A stretch of DNA of 16,824 nucleotides from assembly GCA_035374585.1 (NCBI GenBank), contig DAOSPF010000065.1:1-16824 (forward strand). The letters run 5' to 3'. A program made the position numbers and the translations under genes. The notes under the pieces are model-generated. The model was not told where the DNA came from. It did no database searches and saw only the letters and a program-made list of their open reading frames with translations. Positions 6,630 to 15,076 of the stretch are shown here, piece by piece (the first letter of the stretch is position 1; each line of letters begins with the position of its first letter). Source of the DNA: JAKPQD01 sp029572965 (lineage in GTDB: Bacteria; Bacteroidota; Bacteroidia; Bacteroidales; DTGW01).

Positions 6630-8774
6630 TTAATCAACAAGTAAAAAATCCATCTGCTTCTTGACAAGATTTGTTCTCCAAACTTTAATCTTAACATTAT
6701 CTCCCAATTGGAAACGACGGTTAGAATTTTTCCCAACTAAACAATAGTTTTCCTCATCATAAAAATAGTAATCGTCAGATATTTCGCGGATAGGAACCAT
6801 ACCTTCACACAGATTGTCTTTTATTTCAACATAAATGCCCCATTCGGTAATGCCAGAGATCGTTCCTTCGTAAACATTTCCAATCTTATCGCTCATAAAC
6901 TCCACCTGCTTGTACTTTACAGAAGCACGTTCGGCCTCAGTAGCCCTTTTTTCCATGTCAGAAGCATGCTTGCACATCTTTTCGTACTTTGCTGCATCCT
7001 TAGATTCGTTTTTGTGCAGGTAATAATCGAGCAAACGATGAACCATCACATCGGGATATCGACGTATAGGTGAAGTAAAGTGGGTATAGTAAGCAAAAGC
7101 AAGCCCATAATGGCCTACATTATCGGTAGAATATTCGGCCTTTGCCATTGCTCGCAAAGCAAGGTTCTCAATTACCTCTTCCTCATTTTTCCCTTTGACA
7201 TCTGAAAGTAACTTGTTGATATCGCTGGCTGTCTTCTTTTCATTGGCAGTATTGACAGAATAACCAAATTTTTTAACAAAACGGGCAAAAGCAATCAACT
7301 TGTCGGGATTAGGCACATCGTGAACCCTGTAAACAAAAGTCTTTGGTTTTTCATTATGCTTAGGCATCCCAACAAACTCAGCTACTTTGCGATTGGCAAG
7401 CAGCATAAATTCTTCGATAAGCTTGTTAGAATCCTTGTTTTCCTTAAAATATGTGCGGATAGGCTTCCCTTTTTCGTCCAGCTCAAATTTGACCTCAAGA
7501 CGGTCAAATTCAATAGCACCACTTTTCATACGCCTTTCGCGCATCTGCTTGGCCAAACCATGCAGTGTTAGTATAACTTCAGATAAATCCCCCTGACCAG
7601 TTTCAATGATAGCCTGGGCTTCGTCATAATTGAAACGACGGCAAGATTTGATTACAGTACGCCCAAACCATTGCGATAAAACATTTGCTTTGGCATCCAA
7701 TTCAAAAACTGCAGAATAGCAGAGCTTTTCCTCGCCAGGACGTAACGAGCATACATTGTTTGAAAGCCTTTCAGGCAACATAGGTACAACTCTGTCTACT
7801 AAATATACAGAAGTACCCCTATTATAAGCCTCTTTATCAAGAATAGAACCTGGTTTGACATAATAGGTAACATCTGCAATATGAACCCCCACCTCTACAT
7901 TACCATTCTCAAGTTTTTTAAAACTTAAAGCATCGTCAAAGTCTTTTGCATCAGCCGGATCAATGGTAAAAGTTGTTATATTCCTGAAATCACGTCGCAC
8001 TTTGATTTCCTCCTCAGTAATTTTATCAGAAATATTATTGGCCTCAGCTTCAACTTCCTGAGGAAACTTGTATGGCAACTCGTACTCAGCAAGGATAGCA
8101 TGCATCTCTGTTTCGTTCTGCCCAGGAGCGCCAAGCACTTCAACTACTTCTCCAAATGGGTTCTTTACATTGCGGGGCCAATCAGTAATTTTAACAATCA
8201 CCTTCTGTCCATTCTTAGCCTTTTTAAGTTTATCAAGCGGGATAAATATATCGTAAGGGACATCCTTACTATCTACAATACAAAAAGCGAAGTGTTTAGC
8301 AGCTTCTATGCGCCCAACAAACTGCTTGCGCTTACGTTCAAGAATTTCAACAATTTCACCTTCCAAACGTCTCCCGGGACGACGTGCAAACAAATTGACC
8401 GTCACCTTATCGCCGCCAAGTGCATGATTAAAATTTTTCTGCAAAATAAGCACATCTTCTTCCAGCTCATCGCTAATAACAAAAGCATTACTGCCCGATG
8501 TCATTTGCACAATACCGGTAATAAGTTTTGATTTGGCAGGAATTTTGTACTTTCCCCGATCCATCTCCACAATAACACCAGCAATGACAAGCTCATCCAG
8601 CACTGCAAGTAGCATTTCCCTTTTGTCATTGTCCCCCAATGAAAGCTTTTTGGCAATTTGTTTATAATTAAGGGCTTTATTCTCATTGCTTGATAAAACC
8701 TCAACAACGAGGCCTTTCAATATATTATAGAATTTTCCTGAGTCAGATTTTTCTTTTTTCTTGTTTTTTCTCAT
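6630..8774 (-). CDS. rnr: Ribonuclease R
   Basis: RNase R is a processive 3'-5' exoribonuclease that degrades structured RNA and helps in rRNA and tmRNA-linked decay. From the chosen start (MRKNKKKEK, 714 aa) it has a basic N-terminus, a helix-turn-helix-like region, cold-shock domains, the RNB catalytic domain with TIDPADAKDFDD (four active-site Asp at about 272, 278, 280 and 281, the same numbers as in E. coli), a conserved HYGLAFAYYTHFTSPIRRYPD block, and a C-terminal S1 domain beginning near GNVYEGTISGITEWGIYVEI. It lacks a long basic tail. A further in-frame ATG at 8792 lies inside the likely -7 box, so the start at 8774 is preferred. It reads divergently from mqnA. Confidence 0.95.
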   Translation of the reverse strand: MRKNKKKEKSDSGKFYNILKGLVVEVLSSNENKALNYKQIAKKLSLGDNDKREMLLAVLDELVIAGVIVEMDRGKYKIPAKSKLITGIVQMTSGSNAFVISDELEEDVLILQKNFNHALGGDKVTVNLFARRPGRRLEGEIVEILERKRKQFVGRIEAAKHFAFCIVDSKDVPYDIFIPLDKLKKAKNGQKVIVKITDWPRNVKNPFGEVVEVLGAPGQNETEMHAILAEYELPYKFPQEVEAEANNISDKITEEEIKVRRDFRNITTFTIDPADAKDFDDALSFKKLENGNVEVGVHIADVTYYVKPGSILDKEAYNRGTSVYLVDRVVPMLPERLSNNVCSLRPGEEKLCYSAVFELDAKANVLSQWFGRTVIKSCRRFNYDEAQAIIETGQGDLSEVILTLHGLAKQMRERRMKSGAIEFDRLEVKFELDEKGKPIRTYFKENKDSNKLIEEFMLLANRKVAEFVGMPKHNEKPKTFVYRVHDVPNPDKLIAFARFVKKFGYSVNTANEKKTASDINKLLSDVKGKNEEEVIENLALRAMAKAEYSTDNVGHYGLAFAYYTHFTSPIRRYPDVMVHRLLDYYLHKNESKDAAKYEKMCKHASDMEKRATEAERASVKYKQVEFMSDKIGNVYEGTISGITEWGIYVEIKDNLCEGMVPIREISDDYYFYDEENYCLVGKNSNRRFQLGDNVKIKVWRTNLVKKQMDFLLVD

Positions 8775-8791
8775 ACATAATAATTTGAACA

Positions 8792-8799
8792 CAAATGTA
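8792..8799 (-). promoter_or_regulatory. Putative -7 box for rnr
   Basis: The minus strand reads TACATTTG, an exact TAnnTTTG match, 17 bp before the preferred rnr start. A TTTG lies 24 bp further upstream (8824-8827), slightly beyond the usual spacing. If used, transcription begins downstream of the longer start codon, which supports the shorter protein. Confidence 0.45.
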
Positions 8800-8892
8800 A
8801 TATAATTAATTGAGGAATGGCTACAAATGGCACAGAAGCAATCCTTTCCATGTTTTCAAACAAAAAAACGTGGGGTTTGTTAGTTTGCTTGT

Positions 8893-8900
8893 TAAATTTG
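8893..8900 (+). promoter_or_regulatory. Putative -7 box for mqnA
   Basis: TAAATTTG matches TAnnTTTG exactly, 19 bp before the mqnA ATG. No well-spaced TTG -33 element is seen. With the rnr box it makes this 145-bp stretch a divergent promoter region. Confidence 0.4.
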
Positions 8901-8919
8901 CAGCCAATTAATAAATATC

Positions 8920-9684
8920 ATGAAAAAATACAGGGTTTCAGGAGTTTCGTACCTTAACTCAATACCAATGATACACGGCTTGACACAGAGCCTGAAAGTG
9001 ATGGAAAATACTGAATTAACATTAGATACCCCTAATATTTGTGCAGAAAAACTGATGACCCATAAGGCCGACATTGGATTAGTACCGGTAGGAGCCCTAT
9101 TAGACATGGATTATTATCAGATAATTTCTGATTGCTGTATTGGTGCTTTTGGAAATGTCAGAACAGTAGTTTTAGCAAGCAATGTACCTATAGAACAAAT
9201 AGAAACAATAGTATTAGACCCATTTTCACGAACATCCAATTTGCTTTTGCAGATTCTTGCTAAAGAATTTTGGAAGAAAGATTTTCATTTCTACAAAGGA
9301 ATGCCCGAATTTGAAAATAAAGATATTAAAAATACTACTGCTGCTGTAGTTATTGGCGATAAGGTTTTTTCTATCGAAAAAAAATATACGTATATTATTG
9401 ATCTTTCCAATGAATGGCTCAAATTTACCGGCTTACCTTTTGTTTTTGCAGTATGGGCAGCCACGTCAGATATCGACATTGAGTACATTTCAGATTTCAA
9501 CCAAGCTGTAATGCAAGGTGCAAGGGCTGTTGATGATGCTATCGACAATTATCCCCAGCAAATAAACATTTCAAGAGAAGAAAAAGCGAGCTACCTTCAT
9601 CATAACATAGATTTTGATTTTGATGAAAAGAAAAAAACGGCATTAAGCCTGTTCCATCAAATGGCCAAGGAAATTAAAGCCTGA
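8920..9684 (+). CDS. mqnA: Chorismate dehydratase of the futalosine menaquinone pathway
   Basis: MqnA dehydrates chorismate to 3-[(1-carboxyvinyl)oxy]benzoate, the first step of menaquinone synthesis through futalosine, in the cytoplasm. The 254-aa protein has the family's periplasmic-binding-protein-like fold, with SYLNSIP at residues 10-16, NICAEKL at 39-45, ADIGLVPV at 50-57, SRTSNLLLQIL at 103-113, AVVIGDKVF at 142-150 and WLKFTGLPFVFAVW at 166-179. The related MqnD shares the fold but differs in these motifs, so MqnA is preferred. The other mqn genes are not in the window. Its product feeds the quinone pool used by the bd oxidase encoded nearby on the other strand. It may be cotranscribed with nfeD, 49 bp downstream. 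Confidence 0.88.
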   Translation: MKKYRVSGVSYLNSIPMIHGLTQSLKVMENTELTLDTPNICAEKLMTHKADIGLVPVGALLDMDYYQIISDCCIGAFGNVRTVVLASNVPIEQIETIVLDPFSRTSNLLLQILAKEFWKKDFHFYKGMPEFENKDIKNTTAAVVIGDKVFSIEKKYTYIIDLSNEWLKFTGLPFVFAVWAATSDIDIEYISDFNQAVMQGARAVDDAIDNYPQQINISREEKASYLHHNIDFDFDEKKKTALSLFHQMAKEIKA

Positions 9685-9693
9685 AAAATCAAT

Positions 9694-9701
9694 TATTTTT
9701 G
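9694..9701 (+). promoter_or_regulatory. Possible -7 box before the nfeD-like gene
   Basis: TATTTTTG fits TAnnTTTG, 32 bp before the start of the NfeD-family gene. The surroundings are T-rich and there is no TTG at the right distance, so a chance match is quite possible. Confidence 0.25.
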
Positions 9702-9733
9702 TTATTTTAGCTTTTACTGTTAAAAATAAAAAA

Positions 9734-11134
9734 ATGAAAAACAAAATATTCCTCATCTTAGTTATTGTTGGAACAATGATTTCAAACATTTTATTTGCAT
9801 CAGCTTCTGATAAAACCAGGGTTTACAAGTTTGAAATCAACCAATCAATAGATAAATCAGCATGGAGACTGACCAAAAAAGCTTGTGAACATGCAACAAA
9901 GATCAATGCAGATATTTTACTTCTGCGTCTCAATACTTATGGTGGTTTAGTAGATGCAGCCGACTCTATCCGAACTGCATTATTGAACTTTCCTAAGCCG
10001 GTATTGGTATTTATAGACAATAACGCAGCTTCAGCCGGAGCGCTCATATCAATATCAGCAGATAGTATATATATGCGAAAAGGGGCAAGCATAGGTGCTG
10101 CTACCGTTGTCGATCAAGAAGGGAAAGTAGTGCCAGACAAGTATCAAAGTTACATGCGGGGTATCATGCGCTCAACAGCTGAAGCTCATGGCAAAAAAGT
10201 AGTAATCAATGGAAAAGACACAACTTACGTATGGCATCGCGACCCCAAAATTGCTGAAGCCATGGTTGACCCGAGAACTTACATCAAAGGCATCAACGAC
10301 TCAGGGAAAGTACTGACTTTTACAACTTCAGAAGCCATCAAACATGGATTTTGCGAAGGTGAAGCTGAAAATATTGATCAGGTTCTTTCTTTAGCTGGCA
10401 TTAAAGAATATGAAATAGTGGAATATAAAATAACAGCAATGGATTCAATTATTGGATTCTTGTTGAACCCCGTAGTGCAAGGAATTCTGATTATGATCAT
10501 TGTTGCCGGCATATATTTCGAGTTCCAGACGCCAGGCATAGGATTTGCACTGTTCGCTGCCATTGGGGCAGCATTGCTTTACTTTGCCCCGCTTTACCTC
10601 GAGGGGCTTGCCAACAATTGGGAAATTTTGCTTTTCATAGCTGGTATAATTTTGTTGGCAATAGAGATATTTGCCATTCCCGGATTTGGAGTCACGGGTA
10701 TACTCGGGATAAGTTTTATTCTTATAGGCCTTACCATGGCACTTATAGACAATGTACACATTAAGCCATTAGAATATTCGGGTATGGTAATAGTATTAAG
10801 GGCTTTTTTCCTTGTCATTACTTCTGTTGTTTTATCCTTTGCCGGTTCATTATATGTCAGTGGTAAGCTAATCAAATCGAAAAAGACAAAAATAGCTTTA
10901 TCAACAAGCATTAGCAGCTCAGATGGATTTGTAGGCGTTGACCAGCAACGTTTACAAGAAATGAAAGGTAAAACCGGTGTAGCAAAAACACTACTAAGGC
11001 CTTCCGGGACAGTAGAAATTGAAGGCCATATGTACGATGCTAAATCTGAAACAGGATATATTGAAGCCGGCCAGCAAATCATTGTCACCCGTTCTGAAAC
11101 AAGTCAATTGTATGTAAAACCATTTAAGGGATGA
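9734..11134 (+). CDS. NfeD-family membrane-bound serine protease (ClpP class)
   Basis: The 466-aa protein is the long form of NfeD. Residues 1-22 form a signal peptide. Residues about 28-230 form a ClpP/crotonase-like protease domain with nucleophile Ser100 in NNAASAGALIS and a likely general-base Lys136 in PDKYQSYMRG, matching the Ser-Lys dyad known from the archaeal homologue PH1510. Four to six membrane helices follow (about 237-370; for example GILIMIIVAGIYFEF and EILLFIAGIILLAIEIFAI). The C-terminal OB-fold-like NfeD domain starts near GKTGVAKTLLRPSG. Such proteins are often paired with a stomatin/flotillin-like partner and act in membrane quality control; no stomatin gene is seen here. 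Its stop overlaps the next start by 4 bp (ATGA), so the two are translationally coupled. Confidence 0.9.
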   Translation: MKNKIFLILVIVGTMISNILFASASDKTRVYKFEINQSIDKSAWRLTKKACEHATKINADILLLRLNTYGGLVDAADSIRTALLNFPKPVLVFIDNNAASAGALISISADSIYMRKGASIGAATVVDQEGKVVPDKYQSYMRGIMRSTAEAHGKKVVINGKDTTYVWHRDPKIAEAMVDPRTYIKGINDSGKVLTFTTSEAIKHGFCEGEAENIDQVLSLAGIKEYEIVEYKITAMDSIIGFLLNPVVQGILIMIIVAGIYFEFQTPGIGFALFAAIGAALLYFAPLYLEGLANNWEILLFIAGIILLAIEIFAIPGFGVTGILGISFILIGLTMALIDNVHIKPLEYSGMVIVLRAFFLVITSVVLSFAGSLYVSGKLIKSKKTKIALSTSISSSDGFVGVDQQRLQEMKGKTGVAKTLLRPSGTVEIEGHMYDAKSETGYIEAGQQIIVTRSETSQLYVKPFKG

Positions 11135-11577
11135 ATGAAAACGTTTTTAACATAAGGGTTTACGGCATCATTTTCAATGAACAGCGCAATGCAGTTTTAG
11201 TTTCAGACGAATACCAACTCAACACCTTTATGACAAAGTTTCCTGGAGGTGGATTAGATTACGGTGAAGGGACAATAGACTGTCTAAAAAGGGAGATTAT
11301 TGAAGAAACCGGTCATAAAATCTGTAATATTGAACATTTTTACACTACCGACTTTTTTCAAAAAGCACTATTTTTTGATAACCAACAACTTATCAGCATA
11401 TACTATACTTGTCAACTTGAGGGGCAACAAAACTTTCCAACATCCACGCAGCCCTGGAAGTTTGAAAAAGCAGAGAATGGCCAGGAAAGGTTCCGGTGGA
11501 ACAAACTCAGCGAACTGAATACAGAACAATTTACGTTCCCAATTGATAAGATAGTTGCTGGAATGCTTACCAAATAA
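11131..11577 (+). CDS. Nudix hydrolase
   Basis: The 148-aa protein is a single Nudix domain. The Nudix box is intact at residues 40-62: Gly40, five residues, Glu46, seven residues, then REIIEETGH, which supplies the metal-binding glutamates 55, 58 and 59. Such enzymes hydrolyse a nucleoside diphosphate linked to another group; the substrate cannot be told from this sequence. Length is normal for a stand-alone member. It overlaps the upstream NfeD gene by ATGA and lies 10 bp before the adenosyltransferase gene, so all three are probably one transcript. The link between their functions is unclear. Confidence 0.9.
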   Translation: MNENVFNIRVYGIIFNEQRNAVLVSDEYQLNTFMTKFPGGGLDYGEGTIDCLKREIIEETGHKICNIEHFYTTDFFQKALFFDNQQLISIYYTCQLEGQQNFPTSTQPWKFEKAENGQERFRWNKLSELNTEQFTFPIDKIVAGMLTK

Positions 11578-11587
11578 CATTTACAAG

Positions 11588-12142
11588 ATGAAAGTATATA
11601 CAAAAACAGGAGATAAAGGCGAAACAAGCCTTGTTGGAGGTAAAAGGGTTGCCAAATCAGACCTTCGTCTTGACGCTTACGGAACAGCCGATGAATTATT
11701 AGCTTTTATAAGCCTTCTGAAGGACCAGCAGATAAGTAACATACACAAAACCATATTATCAGAAGTTCAGGATCATTTGATGACTTGCTCAGCAATACTG
11801 GCTTATGATTTCGAGAATAAGTCAGTTAAACTCCCTTCCATTACTGAAAAAGAGATATTATTTCTTGAAAAAGAAATTGACAAAATTGAAGAAACCTTAG
11901 AACCTCTTTTTACGTTTATTATTCCAGGAGGACATCCTATTGTTTCAATAGGCCATGTAGCTCGAACGGTGTGCAGAAGGGCAGAAAGGATTGTAGTAAA
12001 ACTTGCAGAAGAAGCTGAAGTACCTGAAAATGTTATAAAGTATTTAAATCGACTGTCAGACTATCTATTTGTATTGACGCGCAGACTTTCGTCCGATTTA
12101 AATATCAGAGAATCAGCATGGAAGCCAAATTTGGAATTATAG
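11588..12142 (+). CDS. Cob(I)alamin adenosyltransferase, PduO type
   Basis: This enzyme transfers the adenosyl group of ATP to cob(I)alamin, giving adenosylcobalamin, the cofactor of enzymes such as methylmalonyl-CoA mutase. The preferred start at 11588 gives 184 aa beginning MKVYTKTGDKGETSL, the N-terminal ATP-binding motif of the family (residues 4-15). An upstream in-frame ATG at 11555 would add 11 residues inside the Nudix gene and is unlikely. Further hallmarks are RTVCRRAER at 126-134 and NRLSDYLF at 154-161, where the Arg and Asp residues contact ATP. The predicted fold is a five-helix bundle, trimeric in relatives. No cobalamin-biosynthesis gene or B12 riboswitch is seen close by. Confidence 0.93.
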   Translation: MKVYTKTGDKGETSLVGGKRVAKSDLRLDAYGTADELLAFISLLKDQQISNIHKTILSEVQDHLMTCSAILAYDFENKSVKLPSITEKEILFLEKEIDKIEETLEPLFTFIIPGGHPIVSIGHVARTVCRRAERIVVKLAEEAEVPENVIKYLNRLSDYLFVLTRRLSSDLNIRESAWKPNLEL

Positions 12143-12196
12143 AAAATATTTTTAATTTTTGCACAAAAATTTAAAAAGCGTAAAAACCATCAAAAT

Positions 12197-12418
12197 ATGT
12201 ATTGGACGTTAGAATTAGCTTCAAAATTAGAAGATGCACCTTGGCCAGCAACTAAAGAAGAACTTATAGATTATGGCCTTCGTACCGGAGTTTCTATGGA
12301 AGTGATAGAAAACCTTCAGGAAATCGAAGATGACGGGGAAATCTATGAAAGTATTGAAGATATCTGGCCAGATTATCCCAGTAAAGACGATTTCTTCTTT
12401 AATGAAGATGAATATTAA
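12197..12418 (+). CDS. Small acidic DUF2795 protein
   Basis: The 73-aa protein matches what I recall of a DUF2795 form widespread in Bacteroidota, with MYWTLELASKLEDAPWPAT at the start and PDYPSKDDFFFNEDEY at the end. It is very acidic: I count 22 Asp/Glu and only 4 Lys/Arg. There is no signal peptide or membrane helix, so it is cytoplasmic. Residues 15-45 look like a small helical domain (TKEELIDYGLRTG). The function is unknown. It lies 54 bp after the adenosyltransferase gene and is followed at once by a strong terminator, so it ends the transcription unit. Confidence 0.85.
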   Translation: MYWTLELASKLEDAPWPATKEELIDYGLRTGVSMEVIENLQEIEDDGEIYESIEDIWPDYPSKDDFFFNEDEY

Positions 12419-12421
12419 CAG

Positions 12422-12447
12422 AAAGTCCCGATATGCGGGACTTTTTT
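12422..12447 (+). terminator. Intrinsic terminator after the DUF2795 gene
   Basis: A perfect GC-rich 7-bp stem (12424-12430 AGTCCCG with 12436-12442), extended by A-T pairs, has a 5-nt loop and is followed by six T. It starts 4 bp after the stop codon and separates the mqnA-to-DUF2795 unit from the iron-transport genes. Confidence 0.9.
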
Positions 12448-12501
12448 GTTATAAATATTTGAACAAACACTATTTTCTTTTGTTAGGATAAAAAAATAAC
12501 C

Positions 12502-15003
12502 ATGCGATTATCAGACTTAGCTTTTGGCGAAACCGCAATCATTGTAAAAGTATTTGGACGAGGAGCTTTTAGAAAAAGAATTACAGAAATGGGATTTGTC
12601 AAAGGCCGTAAAGTTACCGCTATCAAATCTGCCCCTCTAAATGACCCTATTGAATACAATATTATAGGATACAATATTACACTTCGTCGTAGTGAAGCAT
12701 CTTTAATAGAAGTTACCACCATACAAGAAGCTGAGAAAGAAGATTTCTCGCACTTCAATGGTACTTTTACAGAAGAAATGCTGCAAAAAAAAGCCCGTGA
12801 AAAGGGGAAGATAATAAATGTAGCCCTTGTAGGAAACCCCAACTGCGGAAAAACAACACTGTTCAATTTTGCATCCAATTCGCATGAGAAAGTTGCCAAT
12901 TATAGTGGGGTTACAATTGACTCAAAAACCGCAGAATTTCATTACAAAGGATATCAGATAAACTTAACAGACTTACCCGGGACATACTCACTCTCGGCAT
13001 ATTCACCCGAGGAAATTTATGTAAGGCACCATATCATTGAAAATACGCCTGATGTAGTTATCAATGTTCTTGATTCTTCTAACCTTGAACGAAACTTATT
13101 TTTGACAACCCAACTAATAGATATGGACATTAAGGTTGTGGTATCGCTGAATATGTACGATGAACTTTCGCAGCGTGGAGATAACTTTGATTATAAGTCA
13201 TTAGGCAAAATGCTTGGTATCCCTTTTATCCCAACTGTAAGTACCAAAGGGATAGGCATTAGTGAACTTTTCGATAAAATTATCAATATATATTCGGAAA
13301 AAGACAAAACCTACCGTCATATCCATATTAACTATGGCGAAGAAATGGAGGTTTCAATTCGACGTATCCAGGAAAAAATCAAACAAAATCCCGATATTAC
13401 AACAGTTGTCTCGTCTCGGTTCCTATCCATTAAACTGCTTGAGAAGGATAAAGAAGCCGAGAAGTTTGTAAAAAGGACAAATAATGCAGATGAAATTTTA
13501 CAGGCCTCGCAAAAAGAGGGCAAGCGTTTGGCTAATTTATATAACGAAGACAGCGAAACACTTATCACAGACCTTCGTTATGGGTTCATTGCCGGAGCTT
13601 TAAAAGAAACTTATGTCAAAGGGAAAACCGAAAGGAGGAAGACAACAGAATTTTTAGACACTTTGCTTACCAACAAAGCTTTGGGCTTCCCATTGTTTTT
13701 TATATTCTTGTGGGTAATGTTTGAAGCTACATTCAAGCTGGGCGAATATCCCAAGCAATGGCTTGAAGCCTTTGTATCGTTTACCGGACAAGTGATTGAC
13801 AAAATTATGCCTTCAGGTCCATTACACGACCTCATTAGCGATGGTATCATCAGTGGAGTTGGAGGAGTCATCGTATTTTTGCCTAACATTTTATTGCTAT
13901 TCCTGTTTATTTCTTTTATGGAAGACTCAGGATATATGGCACGAGCAGCATTTATCATGGATAAACTTATGCACCGCATTGGGCTTCATGGCAAATCGTT
14001 TATCCCTCTCATCATGGGCTTTGGGTGCAATGTGCCTGCTATAATGGCAACACGTACTATTGAAAACCGCAATAACAGGCTACTTACTATACTTATAAAC
14101 CCATTTATGTCGTGTAGTGCGCGACTGCCAGTTTATATCTTATTTGTCTCTGCTTTTTTTCCAGAACATGCAGGGACAGCATTATTCCTGATTTATTTTA
14201 CAGGGATATTATTGGCCATTGGAGTTGCCTTAATATTTAAAAACACTATATTCAGGGCAGAAGAAATACCTTTTGTCATGGAACTTCCTCCATACCGCAT
14301 GCCAACCATACGCTCCACCATAAAACACATGTGGTTCAAAGCTGAACAGTATTTAAAAAAAATGGGAGGCGTAATTCTGGTAGCTTCTATCATCATTTGG
14401 GCTTTAAGTTATTTCCCTCATAACAATGATCTTACTTCAGTTTACGAAAACAAAGCTAAAGAGGTAGAGATGAAGTATAACAACATTAAAGTTGTCTCCA
14501 ATACTGAATTATACGAGCTTGACTCTCTAAAAAACATAGAGTTAAAGCAATTAGAATTTGAGAAAAATCAAATTCATCAACAAAATTCATACATTGGAAA
14601 GATTGGACAATTTATTGAGCCTGCAATGCTGCCATTAGGGTTCGATTGGCGTTTAAGTGTCAGCCTGCTTACGGGTATTACAGCCAAAGAAGTAATTGTA
14701 AGTACCACTGGTGTTCTTTTTCAGGCAAAATTAGATGACGCCGACAATATATCGCTTCAAAACAAACTGAAAGAAAGTAAGTTTGTATCTGGCCCTAAGA
14801 AAGGCGAAACACTTATTACCAATCTTACGGCTATAAGTTTTATGGCATTTGTGCTGATTTACTTTCCATGTATTGCTGTAATGGCAGCAATCAGGCGCGA
14901 AGCCGGAGGATGGAAATGGCCTTTGTTTGTTATATTTTACACAACAGGTATTGCATGGCTTGTTTCATTTGCGGTATTTCAGATTGGAAGTTTTTTTATG
15001 TAA
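12502..15003 (+). CDS. feoB: FeoA-FeoB fusion, ferrous iron transporter
   Basis: The 833-aa protein imports Fe2+ across the cytoplasmic membrane. Residues 1-72 are a FeoA SH3-like domain (start MRLSDLAFGE; ITEMGFVKG). A linker leads to the GTPase domain: G1 GNPNCGKT at 111-118, G2 Thr in GVTID near 138, G3 DLPG at 157-160, G4 NMYD at 217-220, G5 VSTKG at 246-250. A helical GDI-like part (about 260-385) precedes the membrane domain, which has two Gate regions with conserved GFGCNVPA at 506-513 and SCSARLPVY at 537-545. A charged stretch at about 641-697 sits between two helices. FeoA-FeoB fusions are common in Bacteroidota. It follows a terminator, so it has its own promoter; no exact TAnnTTTG box is seen and a Fur-type site could not be identified with confidence. 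Confidence 0.95.
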   Translation: MRLSDLAFGETAIIVKVFGRGAFRKRITEMGFVKGRKVTAIKSAPLNDPIEYNIIGYNITLRRSEASLIEVTTIQEAEKEDFSHFNGTFTEEMLQKKAREKGKIINVALVGNPNCGKTTLFNFASNSHEKVANYSGVTIDSKTAEFHYKGYQINLTDLPGTYSLSAYSPEEIYVRHHIIENTPDVVINVLDSSNLERNLFLTTQLIDMDIKVVVSLNMYDELSQRGDNFDYKSLGKMLGIPFIPTVSTKGIGISELFDKIINIYSEKDKTYRHIHINYGEEMEVSIRRIQEKIKQNPDITTVVSSRFLSIKLLEKDKEAEKFVKRTNNADEILQASQKEGKRLANLYNEDSETLITDLRYGFIAGALKETYVKGKTERRKTTEFLDTLLTNKALGFPLFFIFLWVMFEATFKLGEYPKQWLEAFVSFTGQVIDKIMPSGPLHDLISDGIISGVGGVIVFLPNILLLFLFISFMEDSGYMARAAFIMDKLMHRIGLHGKSFIPLIMGFGCNVPAIMATRTIENRNNRLLTILINPFMSCSARLPVYILFVSAFFPEHAGTALFLIYFTGILLAIGVALIFKNTIFRAEEIPFVMELPPYRMPTIRSTIKHMWFKAEQYLKKMGGVILVASIIIWALSYFPHNNDLTSVYENKAKEVEMKYNNIKVVSNTELYELDSLKNIELKQLEFEKNQIHQQNSYIGKIGQFIEPAMLPLGFDWRLSVSLLTGITAKEVIVSTTGVLFQAKLDDADNISLQNKLKESKFVSGPKKGETLITNLTAISFMAFVLIYFPCIAVMAAIRREAGGWKWPLFVIFYTTGIAWLVSFAVFQIGSFFM

Positions 15004-15076
15004 TGGAATCAAGATTAAAAAACCAAGAGACAAGAAGAAGATAATTTAAAAACATGAAATACATATCTGATTAATT

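Noticed and set aside
8100..8531. A 143-aa rightward frame inside rnr
   Set aside because: It is antisense to the conserved cold-shock region of RNase R and its sequence has no domain-like pattern.
10594..11088. A 164-aa frame antisense to the NfeD-family gene
   Set aside because: It lies wholly within a well-supported gene on the other strand, has no recognisable motif or leader, and reads as a codon-bias shadow.
12483..12899. A 138-aa leftward frame over the start of feoAB
   Set aside because: It overlaps the FeoA and G1 coding region in antisense and shows no family motif.
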